DNA of 64,000 nt from Centropus unirufus (lineage: Eukaryota; Chordata; Aves; Cuculiformes; Centropidae). Of the stretch, positions 1-13,600 are shown in pieces (position 1 is the first letter of the stretch; each line of letters begins with the position of its first letter). The notes under the pieces were generated by a model that was given only the letters and a program-made list of their open reading frames with translations, had not been told where the DNA came from and did no database searches. The DNA is taken from NCBI GenBank assembly GCA_013397695.1, contig VYZI01000121.1, positions 289,696-353,695 of the forward strand, given 5' to 3'. The translations under genes and the position numbers were made by a program.

Positions 1-3000
1 TGAATTTGGATACATTTAATTCATTTTCTCCCTGCCTTGGCTTCTTTTTCGCTAATATCTGAAATCCCTGATATGTGTGGAGTGCTTTGAAATTCCTGGA
101 TAAAAGTAAGAGACTACCTTCTGTTATAAAAGATGATCAGATTTGTGAATGAATAAACCTAGGGTCAGATCACATATTGGAAAAATATTTGTAAGAGATA
201 ATGGAGCATTTATTTATAGAGCCATCAGAAGGCCAGGCCTGGTCTTCTTGTAAATGGAATCAACAGTCCATTTCTTTGGGCTCTGGGCCAGTTTATGCAA
301 AGGCTGACACTTTATTAAAACCAGAAAAAGTCTATTTTCTATTTCTCAGGGCAGGCATTCTCATTGCCATATGCTTTTGCTTCTCTATCTTTTTTTTTCC
401 CAGTGATCTGATATGGTTCTGCAATCTATTACTGTATTCGTCAGCAAAACAATCTGATCCTAAAAGGATCAGGGAGAATTTTTCATGCTTCTTTTTGCCT
501 CTACACAGATTTTTACTGTCAGTTTTTACCCTAGCACCTCAGACACACCAGTTTTTTTCTTGTTTTTTTTTTCCTGTGGCAAGGAACCATCCAGTTTTCT
601 GAGACCTGAACAACTGGCCCCTTTTTAAAGCCAATTCAGTGAAAGTAAGGATCTGTGACCTGCAAGGTCTGCCCCATTGGCCTGATTATCCTAAATGAAT
701 GCTCAGTGTTTGGAGTAGCTAAGAATCCTTATTCCTCAGTGCACTGCTGCCTAAAAGCTAGTGCCTAAGGACATCCTGGCTCTCATGTTTCCCTTAGGAT
801 GGGAAGTATCCAGAGAGCAAGGATTATCAATAAACACCAAGAGGCAGTGGTCTGCTAACTGTATCTTTATCAATTTTCGCTTACTTTAGCAGTGAAATTG
901 CATTGGTAGGTAGTACTAAGTCCATTAGACAAACATGACACTCTGTTATCCCCCATAGCTTCTCTGTCTGGGGATGCAAGAAGAGGCAGGATGTGGTGAC
1001 ATTTTGCTCTTCCTTGCATATCATTGGTTTTCACTTCCTTAGAGAAGAAGGACCCTCCCAGACTCATGGATGAATGATAGCCCCACTGCATCAGTTTGGT
1101 GACATCAATGACATTAAAATGCACAGAGCTGTTGTTTTTATTTGGAATCCAAAGACCCATGTGAAGGACCTTCCCCGATGGAGAACCTAAGCATGCAGCC
1201 TCACAGCCAAAAGACCTCAACTGCCAAGTAAAAGTAGGCAAGGGGAAGACGAGTGTTTCCATGTTTCAGCATGGAGCTGAAAGTACATCCAGCTACAAAG
1301 AAGGGAGGTGCGTGAATCCTTTTGGATGAAATGGAGCAGTCACTCACAACCAACTCACTCCTGTAGCTTTTGCAGTTTGGCTGAAGTCCTCATAATTTTC
1401 CTAGGCACTTCTGCTGCAGTGCAGCTATTTCAGCCTGGTCAATGGCTGAAAAACAGCCTGATGGCAACATATTGAGGTCCCTTTGTTTGTTTCAGGGAGG
1501 AATTTTTCCTCGTTACATTCTTGCTGAAAAAGAATGATGCTGCACATTATTCCCAGATTTAAGGAATCTGTCTGCCAATTGAGTTCAGCCTAAGCCAATC
1601 CAATCTACCCATCCATATGCAGAGATATTCAGGAACCCGCTTGAGAGCTGGAAAGTGAGAAAGTAATAATTTTCTGACCTGCAAAGATGTTGCTGTGAAC
1701 AAGGTTAACTGAAAGAATTAATCTTCACCGAGCAATGTTTTACTCATGGGGTTTTCAAGGTTGAGGACCAGGCTGCCTTGATGCTGTATCATTTTTATCA
1801 TGGCACTTCTTCATTTTTCGTTTTACTGTTAGCACTTGCTTCTTTCCCCTCCCCTCTCTTTTAATTTTCAACCTTTTTGTAAATGGGGCTGATTTATTTG
1901 GCCTCTCCGTACCTCTCTCCCTTCCCTCCTCTCATTTAACTCTCTACAGGAGGAATGAATTTAAAGGTCTTGAATGGCTTCTACCCTGGACAGGAGGGCT
2001 GTGCAGTCAAAATTGGTTTGTGATTCTGAAGAGCTCAGATGCTATGGAAACAGAGGCCACAGAGGCATTCTGACAGATATGATAGCTGTCATTTTCTTTT
2101 TGCTCCCCATTCCATGCACCTCCTTTGGCAAGGACTGCCTTTGAATTCTGATTTTAGGACCTCCCCTCCGTTCTGAAATGCGCCTGGTTTCTCATTACAG
2201 GGGAGTGGTTGTGTGTTGGTTTCTATAAGGTTGTGTGTCTAAATTACCAGGCATTGCAAATAATATAAGTTTTGGTTTTCTTTTGTAGAAGCAAAACTGA
2301 CAAGCTGATAAATTCCAGTGATTTCCATATGAACTGATGATCTTCAAAATGAAGTCTAATGGGGAAATTCCATGTAGCCTGGGAGTCCACAGGGAGCTCA
2401 CTGAACAGCTACTGTATGCAAGAACACCTTTCATCCTGTATAAAAAACACTCACAGACCTTAAATGCTTTTATTACTTTTTATGTGCACTGGAAGATTCT
2501 GAGAATGACTGCGAAGAAACTAAAACTTGACTAAAAAAGGAGAGTAGATTATACATCAAATTATTTGTTCTGAACCATTTGCCAGAAAGGGTTAGAAAGT
2601 TTGAGCACTTGAACATTTAACCCCTTCCAGCTTCATGACTTCCGCAACTAAAAGAGATTGTAATGACTTCCAGCATTCCCAACACTATTTTCTGTTCCTA
2701 GTCCCTGTGCCTCATAAAAACATTGCCTGGCTGACTGCCTCAACTACTCAAAGAGTATTTTGTTGATCTATTTAATAACAAATTGAATTTTTAAAGTTCA
2801 GTTACATTTCAAAGTGGTTTGCAAGTAGAAGGATACCTTTTTTTTTTTAATATCTTACCTTAAGTTACTCAAATGAATCCAAAGAGATTAATTAAGAAAT
2901 TAATCTTCCCCCTCACCAAACTTTGTTGGGGGTCCTCCCTTAGGTTCCCTCAGCCTTTGCCTTGGTAAATCCTTTTCATATCAGCTTTGACAATGTTCTT

Positions 3001-3813
3001 ATCCTAGGTGTTACCTGGATCCCTCTGGAAGCTGGATAGCTTTAGGAACGCGATAGCCCCTGAGATCAAGTCAAATCCCAGTTTAAAAATTCTCCCACAG
3101 TGAATTAGCCAAGCTCTGTGTACATCCTTAGCACCCTGTGCTAAGCTTTCTCCTATGTATTTTGGACAGGAGTGAGTTAAAGAAACAGAGCTGAAATTCC
3201 AGTCATATATGTCTGCCATTGGAGCAGATTCACTGCTTGGGATAATTCCTCAGAATTGAACAGCACTAACCCAGGGATGAACCTAGCCTACACACCATAT
3301 GATGCTACGCGCTGTAAATCCCCCTTCTCACTACTGGCTCTGTCTCCACGATATTTATTGTCTGGGCTGGTGAAGCATGGAGCAGTGTCATGTGTTCACG
3401 ACAGAAATGCGCTGTCAGGGAGCCCTGTGCTTGATGGCCTCGTTGACTGGAACGAGGACTCAAATATTAGCAGCTTTTATCGAAAAGGGGAGGGAAAGCT
3501 CCATTTCCAGGATAGAAGACATAATATTGAAATGATCCATCACAGGTGATGAACCCACATGGCTTCATGAATGAGAGAGACAGGAAATGGATTGCACAGT
3601 TGACTGCGTTTAAAGCAACAAAGCTGAGAGGTAAATCCTCGTGCTATGGATTCTGCTTCCTGAACAGGAGGTGTATCTGCTACTTGGAAACAGAGAAGCA
3701 AAATGAAAATAGGTATTGAGGGTTGTGCAAAAGACTTCCTCATATTGCTTTAATCACAGAGCAGTGCAGTGCACCTGCAATGAGCCACATGAAGACCGAG
3801 TAGACAGATGGGC
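1..3813. other. Unique non-coding block
   Basis: No gene or clear repeat is seen. Frames on either strand are at most about 130 codons and cross runs of T or low-complexity sequence, and none resembles a known domain. The stretch is AT-rich with several homopolymer T runs and may be intron or intergenic DNA of a neighbouring gene. Confidence 0.6.
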
Positions 3814-3835
3814 GAAGAAAGAAAGAAAGAAAGAG
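3814..3835 (+). repeat. (GAAA)n microsatellite
   Basis: A short purine tetranucleotide repeat of about five GAAA units lies in otherwise unique sequence. It is simple sequence with no visible function. Confidence 0.85.
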
Positions 3836-6179
3836 TTAATCTTCAGTGCCTGAAGTAAAGCAGAGACTGAACTGACCTCAGCATTTGCATCCAAGTTACA
3901 TTTTAATGCATTCGGATTTTCATAGAGTGGACCTAGGTAGCTGATAAAATGCTTTAGGGTCCCTCTGGATGAAAGCTGCTATGGAACCTGAGCAAAAGTT
4001 TCATTACTGCCTTGTGCTTTATGTGCTTTTTAAGGTAATTTCCTGCTAAAACACTGTTATTAAACAAAATTATAGGAAGCACTGTCACAAGGCCACTCTA
4101 TATATTTGATTCTTCACATTGAAATTCCTCTTCTGCCATGCCAGTTGATTGTTTTGTGTGTTGAATTAGTTACAATGGCTGTAGGAGTTGGGATTCTGCA
4201 TTCCGTTAACATGATGAACCAGCATATCCATAATGCAAATGACAACCTCTCTTTAAGGACACCCATCATATACAAATGTTAAGTGACAGACCCCATGATC
4301 ACACAGCAGGTTCCTGTTCTACACCCTTCTGTCTTGAAACATGTCAAAGCCATGCCTACAAAGTGATTTCAGATTTAAACCAATTACAGACAATTTTCAG
4401 CCACCTATCAGACCTGATTAGGTTCAGTGCGTCACAAGTCCCAGCCAGGTGACGATGGTGGGCAGTGCTGTGCTAACTGCAGCCTCTCTATCTCAAATCT
4501 TCTTGCTGGCAATGACCAGGATTCAAAGCAAATACAAGAGAATAATAACAGGAAATTATGGAATAATCAGAGCATCGGATAAGCATCTTCCTCAGCGCTG
4601 CCATTTGGATGCTGGCTGATAACCTTAGGCACAGCACTGATTTGGTGACAATAGCCTCTGTAGGAAGTCCTATTCTCTCCACAGGGAGCAATGAGCCGTC
4701 TGCCAGGACTCTGGGGTGATACGGCTGCAACCGTAGGCGACATTGATAATATCTGAAAACCACTACTGGCTGAGTCTCAGAAAGAGATGCTCTCTAGTGT
4801 AACAGGGAATTGTTAAGCTCGGTATTATTGTCATCATTTATCTAGCAAAGGGAAAAGAATTACTCAGTTGTGTGAGGGAGGCCTACCACAGTGTTCCCTT
4901 CTGGCTTTAAATCACACATGCTTCATAGCAATGCCTCCTTTTGGGTTGGCACCTCCTGGTGCTTCAGGTGGTGGTGAGTTGGGGACTGTAAGATCTATTA
5001 AAGATATTGTGCTTTACCATCTCTGTGTAAAAATGAGGGCAATGCTTATCTTGCTCACGGGATGCTGATGAGGATCCTTCAGTTAAATAATTAGGACTAG
5101 GCCTTGTCCTCTCATGGTACAGAGTTACACGGTCTTAGGTTATTTTCTTCCCTTGAGATCAGAAGCGCTCTGGGACTAAACCTCTTGCCCTAGCTGCAGG
5201 AAGGTCAGCGGAGTTGCGATGCTGATGGTCTGGTTCTGTGCTCAGGTCTGATGCTGAGCATTCCCAGGTCACTGCATGCCCTGCCTGCAAAGCACCCCGC
5301 TCCCTGTGCGGTGAGGTCCTTTATTCCCCCGGTGTCTGCCTTCAGTGCCCCACTATTTCTGCTCACTTGGCACGCCCTCCTGGCTGGCTGCTCCCTGAGC
5401 CTTCTGCGCTTTACCACAGAGCAAGCATTAAAGGAAAGAAAGAGGTATTTGCAAATCTTCCATGTTTTCTGAACTGCCTGAATTCCCCCAGCACTAAGGT
5501 GTATGTGTGCAGATGCCCACGTTTCCCCTGCGTTCCCCTCAGTGCCTCCACTCAGAGCTTTTCTAGCACCAAGCCAAGGATTATTCTAGTGGAATTACAA
5601 GAGAGGAGGCAACGCGGTCTCTGCAGAGAAAACAATTTCACAGAAGACTACGCTAGGTTAGGATGGGAAGCAGGGACACAAAGGCAGTGAAAAAGAAGCT
5701 GATCTCTTTTTGGCTTGCCAGAATGAAGAGCCAATTAGGGTAAACTGGCATTCAGGGTATTTTTTTTTAAAGAACAGAAAGGCATGGAAGCGTGAGGTGA
5801 TTTGATTCCACCTAACTCTCTTTGCCAGCTTAATTACTGCTGTATCTCCATCCATCCCCTTCCTGGGCACTTTAAGCTTAATCTTGCTTTTCACTGGTCC
5901 CACACAAAGCTTATTCTGCTTAGGAGATAAAGGAATAGGATGTGATTCAAAGAACGTGATATGCAGGTACCTGGGGAAGCAGGAACGGGGAAGCCTGAGC
6001 ACCTGAGCTACTGACCCCACAGCTGATTTGGGGCAAAATACACACTCTTTGTACTTAAGAAGCTTAAGGAGAGAAGGCACAGACCATGGTGTGGTTTTGC
6101 ACAGTTGAGACCAAGAAGAAAACAAAAACAGACAGGAAACAACGAATTGGATAAGAAGCAGCAAATATTTGATCAAGGC
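3836..6179. other. Unique non-coding block
   Basis: No gene is supported. The GC-richer part at 5,200-5,690 has overlapping frames in several registers (one of 150 codons starts at GTG and contains no ATG), which is the pattern of locally high GC rather than of an exon. An old repeat relic near 4.3 kb is listed separately. Confidence 0.55.
4275..4345 (-). mobile_element. Possible MIR/L3-type relic
   Basis: The stretch reads like the reverse complement of the conserved MIR tail: GTTAAGTGAC, then a purine/C-rich spacer, then ATCACACAGCAGGT. This is the widespread 'aagtgacttgcccaaggtcac' signature of ancient amniote SINE/LINE tails. Only about 70 bp is recognisable, so the family assignment is tentative. 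Confidence 0.35.
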
Positions 6180-6204
6180 AAAACAAACAAACAAACAAAC
6201 AAAA
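6180..6204 (+). repeat. (AAAC)n microsatellite
   Basis: About six AAAC units lie in a row. The repeat falls inside the longest ATG-initiated frame of the window (5,658-6,317, minus strand, 219 codons), where it encodes a Val/Cys/Leu/Phe run. This argues that the frame is spurious. Confidence 0.9.
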
Positions 6205-7864
6205 GGCCTTATGAAATATATTCGGTGTTGCTGCCCAAAGCACAAGCCTGGAAAAGACTGATGGATCCCTTTTTGTTGGATTTCTAGCTCAAGACATGTG
6301 TAGTACATGTAACTCATATATAGAGGTAAGTATTTAAACCATTTCTTTTAACCTAATGTGGTATCTGTGGTTCAGAGGGACAAAGGCAGAAGCCTACAGC
6401 TCTCTATCATCCTCCAAAGCCTGTACTGCTATATTCCAGCTCTGAGTTGTCTATCATTTATGCTTTGCAAACACAGGCAGCTGGTTAGCTGCAGGCTTTG
6501 TTCACTCTCCAGAAAGTTCCTGAAGCAAAATTCCAATCCTAGCACAACATCCAGTATAACTCCATGCAACCAGGATGCTCACAGACCACAGCACAGTGAC
6601 ACTACAGAGGGTAAATGTTTGCTTCACAATTCTTAACCTCCTTCAGCCCGACAAGGAGTCACATCTCAACTAGTTGTGCAGACTTCCCTGATTTCTTCAA
6701 GTATTTAATGCAGACAACTAGAAACATAGATTAAATACTCCTCTTCTAAGACTAGCTTAAAGAAACCTCAAGTGAATGAAGTCCTTCAGGGCTAGAAGGG
6801 GAATCAAGAGTGTTACAGGGCATAAGAAAAGAAATGCATTCTGTTTCCCATTTGCCTTACAGACTCTACAGGCATGATTTACAGCCATAAGGTTTGTATG
6901 GATGGGTGGAAAACCAGACCCAGCAGATTAACAGTTACCTTTCATGCAAATTTGGAAGAACTCAAGAAAATTGATGAACTATGACACATACAAAATAAAT
7001 TTTGCTATTGTTTACTATCAGTATTTTTGTCTTGTTTTTTTTCCCTCTAACTTCTTCCCTCAATCTGACACAGAGAAATGCATTTGAAGAGGCTTCGCAC
7101 TTTGAGATTCCCACTGGTTCACACCGCAATGATGTGTAGCTGGAACACATTTCTCTTCACTGTTTACAAAGCACAAAATAAAGCTTTGGGATGGAAAATC
7201 ACAACGCAACAGATGACCCGCAACGACAGAGAGCTCAGGAAATGGCAAGAATTCAGGGACCCTTGGGAAATCTGTTTTCTTTCTGTATTGTTTGTACCGT
7301 ATTCTGCCCAGCGAGACCCTGGTATCAGGTTCACCCTCGCCTATAAAAGGAAGGTGATGCAGTCTGGAGGACAACACACATTCTACATCTCAACAGCACT
7401 GATCTCTTTTCTCCTCACCTCTGTCTGAGGGCGGCTTGTCCTGTGCAAGATAAACCTTCCTCAGTTTCTCTATTTGGGAAAGGAAGACAATGATCCTAAC
7501 TCTTATAAAGGTGTGCACAGTAAGTGGACAGAACATGCAATCTAAGAGTTCATTATCATACAAATAATGGTAGTAACAACAAGACATTTTGTTTTCCTCC
7601 TTTCCTGACCTCTCTCCCACACACCAATTCATGCCAGACTCTCCGTGCTCTCAGCTCCTGCAGCTTAGCAGTTTTTAGCCGGAGACACTGACAACAAAAA
7701 TAAAACACTTCAACACATGCCATCTCTCTCAATTCTCCCGTCCCACCACCCTTTCACTGCAGGAGAGAATGATCAATATTGCAAACGCACATTTCCAGCT
7801 CTCTCTGAGCTGTGACGCTCGCTAGCAAAGGAAAGGTGGTGATGGGGCTCGAGCGCCCTTGCTC

Positions 7865-8060
7865 CCAGATGTGATTGATGATGACTGTGGTGGAGGCTGG
7901 GAGAAGATTGGTTCCTGGGGCTGATTGATCAAGTCTATCATGCAGCGTGAAGCAGTTGGGAAGAAAAATAATGGGCCCTCAGATTCGTTCTAACAGTGAA
8001 TATTTAGTGAGAAAAGACTTACTGGGTGTTTTTCCTGATTAATTTGTAATTATAGAACAC
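7865..8060. promoter_or_regulatory. Candidate homeodomain/PBX-rich element
   Basis: Two exact TGATTGAT octamers (7,872-7,879 and 7,922-7,929) match the PBX-HOX composite site and lie 50 bp apart. They are followed by ATTAAT and TAATTA cores (8,037-8,052). The combination is typical of vertebrate developmental enhancers, but motif matches alone are weak evidence and conservation cannot be judged here. Confidence 0.25.
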
Positions 8061-8384
8061 TGGTGTTAGATACAAATATCTCTAGGTCTTCCCTTTGTTA
8101 AGCAAGATTTTCTGGTCGGTTAATTAAAGCAGAGGTACATTTATTGGATATCACAGGAAGCCACAAAGAATCTTTCCTGGTGGAGCAGTGAGCTGGACTG
8201 TTAGGCAGCCTTGCTCAGCAAAGGACGACCCAGTCAAAGAACCCATTTAAGGAGTTCACTTTCCCTGGTAGCAAAAAAACATGAATTAATTATCAGATGG
8301 GAGACAGATAATGGCTGGGATTGAGGTTTTAGTGTGTTTGCATGTATATTTCATAGACCTGTTTGCTTTTTGAAGTTTAAAGCT

Positions 8385-8420
8385 CTTTGATTATTCTTTT
8401 GATCCTTTTATCAAGATTTT
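8385..8420. promoter_or_regulatory. Candidate TCF/LEF motif cluster
   Basis: CTTTGAT (8,385-8,391), CTTTTGAT (8,396-8,403) and an inverted ATCAAG (8,410-8,415) occur within about 35 bp, resembling TCF/LEF sites. The neighbouring sequence is T-rich, so chance clustering is possible. Confidence 0.2.
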
Positions 8421-10395
8421 CTTGAGCGCCAGTTGCAGGCCTGATTTTGACTTCTAGACTGGAGCATATGAGCTGACAAAGACACGCTGGGCAGGGGACA
8501 AGAGAGGATCCTTAGGGATGGTTTAAATTTGTGACAGTAGCATATGATGGTCTTTGATTGGACAGTGGGGTCATCTCAACCACCTCTTGGAAAAGACAGG
8601 TCACTCTGTATAGCTGAGATATACACAAACCATCACAAAATTCTAAGTCTGCCCACAAACATACAATTAATATTTTCTGTGTAGTGGTAGAAGTGATTGC
8701 TCAACTGAAAGGTCTTCAATTGCTTTACTAATCCAAGTTTGCAGGAACTGCTTACCACTCAAACATGAATTTGGCAATTACAAATGGAATAGGATAGGGT
8801 GAACTCTGAGCAAATAGGAACTCAGTAACTGTGTCGTACTCAGCCTCAGAGATGCAAAAGCAGGAGGAATTACCAAAATCAACAAGAAAATAATCTCTTT
8901 AATCCTGGAAATTTTTTAAACAAGTTTAAATAATTGATACACTGTCAGAAACAGCCTGAATCCACAGAGGGGAGATTAATATTAAATGAGAATGCTTCTC
9001 CCTCTCTGTATGGGGAAGGATGGCAAAGCAAGTCATAAAGGGAGTACTTTGCACACTACAAAAGACATAAAGGAGGTAAAAATGCTGGTGAAATTGCTCT
9101 TTTTGCTTCTTCACTCCAGATTTCAGGCAAAATCAGACCAGGGGTGTGGTGAAGAGAGAGGAGGCATCCCAGCTCTGCCAACTTTGTTCTTACAAGAGAT
9201 AGGAAGCAGGAAATATTGCAAACAGAAGGAAAGAAATGGTCTGAAAATCTATAATAATGGTGTCCCTCTGTGGCTCTGAGCTTTACAGGTATTAAGGCTT
9301 GGCAGCATCCCATTATCTCCTGCACTTCTCCACTTCCAGCTGACAGGTTTTGACTTCTCTGCTCTCCTCAGCCTTTCACCATGTGCTGGGCCGAGAAGCG
9401 ACTGAGACCCCCACCACCCTGGCATCGCTGTGTTGCCAATCTGTTGGTCATGGTGCCTGGCCAACTGCTGAGAGACAATCAAAGCCAGTGGCTCCAGATT
9501 GCCTTGCAATAGTTTCCCAGTGATGATCCTTCAAAAAGAGACAGTGCAGCTCTCCGAAGCCAGGCAGGATCACAGGGAATGAGATTCATTAACCTTGCCT
9601 GGGGCAAGGCTGGCAATGTGTGCAACCCATAATACAGAATGGCAGATACAGTGGAAAGTGGAGACACAACTGCAGACAGAGAATGTTCCACTGTGCTAAT
9701 GCTTCACTTTTTCAGTCATGTTAATTCAAATTAAATAAGGCATTTGTGCCCATATCTACAAAAGCATTCAGATGCTCAAATGCTGCTGAATTCAGCATCA
9801 CTTTGGCACCTTTGTGAGTCTGGGTCTTAATCCTTTTTCCTGCAACATAATGCACTATGCTTAAAGCTGAGAAGGTCACTGTTCCTCTCATAGTTGCTAC
9901 ACTGCTCACTCTCTTACCTGTCATGACACCACTCTCTTCTTCTCTGGTCCTCACCACAGTAGTACATGAAGATTTTCATGCCAGGGCTCTGTCTTTGTCT
10001 CACTCTTATCTCCCAGCATCATTATCTTCAATGTACCTATAAAAATAAGCACTGTGAGATCACTCAGGAAAAAAGCAGCCTCTCTCTGTGGTAGGCAGCA
10101 ATGCCAGGTCAGGTTAGCAGTTACAAAATGTACCAGAAGAAAAAGAAAGGAAACGTATATCTCTGAAGAATCCCAGTCTGATGTGCTGGAATGGTGCCTT
10201 GGAGACTTGTGTCAACCGGCTGGGTTTTGCTAGGGCAGTGAGTGGGATTGTACTAAGGTTAATTCTTCCCTTAGTGTTTAATGTAAACAGACAGAGTCTG
10301 ATTAACCTGCTGCCTGAGGTATCTCATAAGGATCACGTCAGAGGAGAAAAGCACAAATAACTTACTGTATTATATACGCAAGATGATAATCAATA

Positions 10396-10622
10396 CTACT
10401 TTACACTTAAATAGCAATTGGCATCCAAAAATCTCAAATAAAAAGAAATGCAGTAAGAATTAATTTATTCGCAACCAAGTCTTTAGAGGCACTATGATAT
10501 TATTGCATGCTTTGTTCAGCTGGGGCTCTTTGGGGCCACCTGGAAGAGATAAGACTTGCCCCAAAACACATAGCTCACATTTGGCAGGGTTGTGAAAAAT
10601 AGCCCAAGCTCCTGTGTTCAAA
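10396..10622. mobile_element. Ancient L3/MIR-type repeat relic
   Basis: The order of fragments matches a widespread amniote repeat tail: 'cttaaatagcaattggcatccaa', then an ATCTCAAA segment, a decayed middle, and finally 'acttgcccc...acatagct...ttggcaggg' ending near 'cctgtgttcaaagtc'. It is heavily diverged and interrupted by AT-rich sequence. The exact family (L3, MIR or a related SINE) cannot be fixed by eye. Confidence 0.45.
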
Positions 10623-13600
10623 GTCTCATAGTGATTAATGCCAAGTGGAGGCCATTGCGTTCACACCACTTAAAGTCCATCAGCTTCAAGCCTGCAATTC
10701 CTAGATCAAGTCCAGTAATTGTGTTTTCTTTAGTGCTGGTCTCTTGAAGAACTCAAGATTAATTACATGGCAGAACAAGCCATGTGTTAGGTCTAATGAC
10801 TGGGACCAGTCACTCCGAAAGGTGGCCCTCAAAATGAGATTTCTCTTGGTTGGGAGGCAATATCATACATTGTCTTTAAAGGCACACAGCATGGACAACG
10901 CGACACCGGCGGTGTGAAGCAAGGCCGGTAGTGAGCGAGCTGGCAAACAGGAATTAATATCCAGCAGCAATTAACAAGCATGGGCAGCCACTCCGGTGTA
11001 TTTGATTTAACATAACCCTGATGCTGCTGATTGACATCCACCTCCTTCAGACATGGCAACTGCTGAGGGACTCTGCAACCACATGGTGCCCGCTGCCTAC
11101 CGCCAGTCTCTATCTACCACAGGAGGCTTCACTGCTCACGCACAAGATCCTTGTGGCAAATCAGCCCCCGGGCCAGGAAGGAAACAACATGGGACCTGCT
11201 GCAGGTGACAGAGACGGATGTCACTGGGAAAGTCACCAAACTGGCACTGGGATATTGGAAGTAGCCTTAAGCTCTCCACTAACAGCTGAGCAACTGGGCT
11301 TACGGTATAGCTCTGTGGTTCCCTGAGGGTTCCTAAGAGAGGAGACCATCTCACACACATCCATTAAACGTGCTGTTATTACAGACGGCAGGGAGATGGA
11401 GGACACTTGGCCCAGGGTTGAGAACGTTATTATTTCCTGATCATTAATACATTGAGTGGCTTCTTACAAGCTGAAATATTGCAGAAAAATGTGAAATGCA
11501 TAAGGAATAGGGCATGAGTTCACTGTAAAAAATTTGTCAGCCAGGGGCTGATTCCAGGCGCTGTGGTTTATGGGATGTCTTAAAGATACAAGGGTCTCTT
11601 CTGTAGACATGTTGTCTCCCCGAGTCCATCTCCTGTGCACTGACACCAGCGCATGCTTCATCCTGGAGACCAGCTGGAGTGCCAGCACAGCTTTCTGGGA
11701 TGCACTTTTAGACTGCAGTTTCCACTGATTACGGATCTACCATTTCTGGCAATACTTGGTGCTTTTTCTAAAGAGTCTTAGCTCCCAAATTCAGTATAGA
11801 TGACCTGTACTAAAGCCTGAGAAGTCCAGCTTTTGGGCAGAATAGCCTACAGACCCAAACTACAGAGATTTTAAGCCTCTGCAGGTAAATACCAAAGCCC
11901 TGGCTGCTTCCTCATCTTCTTTTATTAATTTTAGGATCAGCAAGATCAGCTAAAAAACCTGACTCATGATTTTCCAGCACTTCAGATTAGCAGCTGCAAA
12001 AGTCCTGCTCACATAGGCTGACACGTGCTTATTAAATACATCAATTAATTACAGCTCATGGGTGTCACACAGGGAAAGGCGTGGATTTCTGAAGCAGCCA
12101 TGGCTCTACTCATTTGCAGCCCAAATCGGATGCCTGGCTGTCCTGAAGTAGCACTGAAGTCACACGCACTGAAACTCCTGCAACTCTGATAGGAGAATAA
12201 TTGCCTGCTCTCTCAGTACTAATATATTTTTGGTTTCTGGTTGGCTGCGTTTGCATCTGGCTTTGCAGACTGCCTGCCCCTGAAGGGTCTTTATCGGATT
12301 TTCTTGGTTTTGTGACTTACTGCATTATTTAACCCAAGATCTAAATAACTAAAATAAGCCCCAGGATGGCTCGGTTTGCTAGAGCAAACCAAGGTATAGA
12401 CAGGAGTATGGGATAGATCCAGGCAGTGACATGAAGAACCTGGAATACACTCCAGGCTTAAAGCTGTTGTCACTGGAAGTGTTTGAGCTGCTTTTCCCTC
12501 CCTTGCAGACCAGCAACAGAGCCTTGAGCACAACCAAACCCCACGGCACAAACACTATAAATAACATTAACGGGCCACTGCTGGTGACATCAGAGTAGAA
12601 ATTAGTGAGGCTGGCAACTGCAAAGCAGCAGCAAACTGAAATATTTTCAACCCGAGTGCTTTCTGGAAACGGACTTTTATCTCAGAGGCTGAGTCAGAGG
12701 CAAGTAAGTGGGTAGGTGGCTCACCCCCACTCAGCTGGCTATTGCAGGACTGTCACTTCAGTTTCACTGCAGGACAAAAGGAATTTCTGAGAGCTATTTC
12801 TGACCCCCACCTCAGACTAAAGCAAATTCTATTGGGGGACAATGATATTCATACAGCACAGGAAAAGTGGCTTCTGCAGGTAATTTTCACTACACCGTGA
12901 TTCACACTGTGGGGGGCATGAGGAGGAAATGGTGCCAGGACTTTAATAAACGCGGTGCCATGCCACTCTCTGCAGGGGCTTCTCCTTGACACGGTAGGCA
13001 TTGCAGTGCTGCCACCAGAGCCCCATTTCTCTATTTCCCACAACATCTCCTGGGAAGGGACTAGCCTCATTGTTGCTCTGCGCTGCTCTAAAATTAGAAC
13101 ACCCTACCCTGCATCTTCTTGTGTCAAGCAGAGCCAGAGTAGCCTGTTGAGGACTTCTCTCCCCTTCTCAGCAAACACCTCCAACAATATCTCAGTAGCA
13201 AAGCTGTTTTACTGCCAAGGTGTCATTCTGCTGGGATTAAAACTGCTGCTAGCCTTTGGATGGGTCCTCCTGAATGATAAAGCCTGTGTAGTAAAACAGT
13301 CTGTTACTTTTACAGCCAGAGTATAAGTACAAATTGTGTAAGTAAGCTCTTGGAAGCAAACCAGACTTTGCTGAAGTGGCCATGAGCATCTTCAGCATAG
13401 CCATGGCATAGCCAGAATGCAAAGATAGTGTAAATTGGGCAAGGAATGCCCTAAAATGCACTCTGTTTCAGCAGTGCCACAGGAAGACAGTGACACTGTC
13501 TTGCTTGATCCAGGTGGGCTGAAGAGCACAGGAGCGAACGACGGCAGCACTTCACTTAGCAGTTTATTTTCCAGGGTCTCAGGCAGGCTTGTGCTGACTG

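Larger units (their letters stand above)
6205..10395. other. Unique non-coding block
   Basis: No gene is seen. Short frames at 7,078-7,428 and 8,926-9,691 overlap on both strands without domain similarity. The block includes two stretches with clustered transcription-factor-like motifs, listed separately. Confidence 0.55.

Noticed and set aside
5658..6317. Longest ATG-initiated frame in the window (219 codons, minus strand)
   Set aside because: It passes through the (AAAC)n microsatellite and a poly-A/T stretch, its composition is erratic, no domain is visible and there are no supporting splice or promoter signals.
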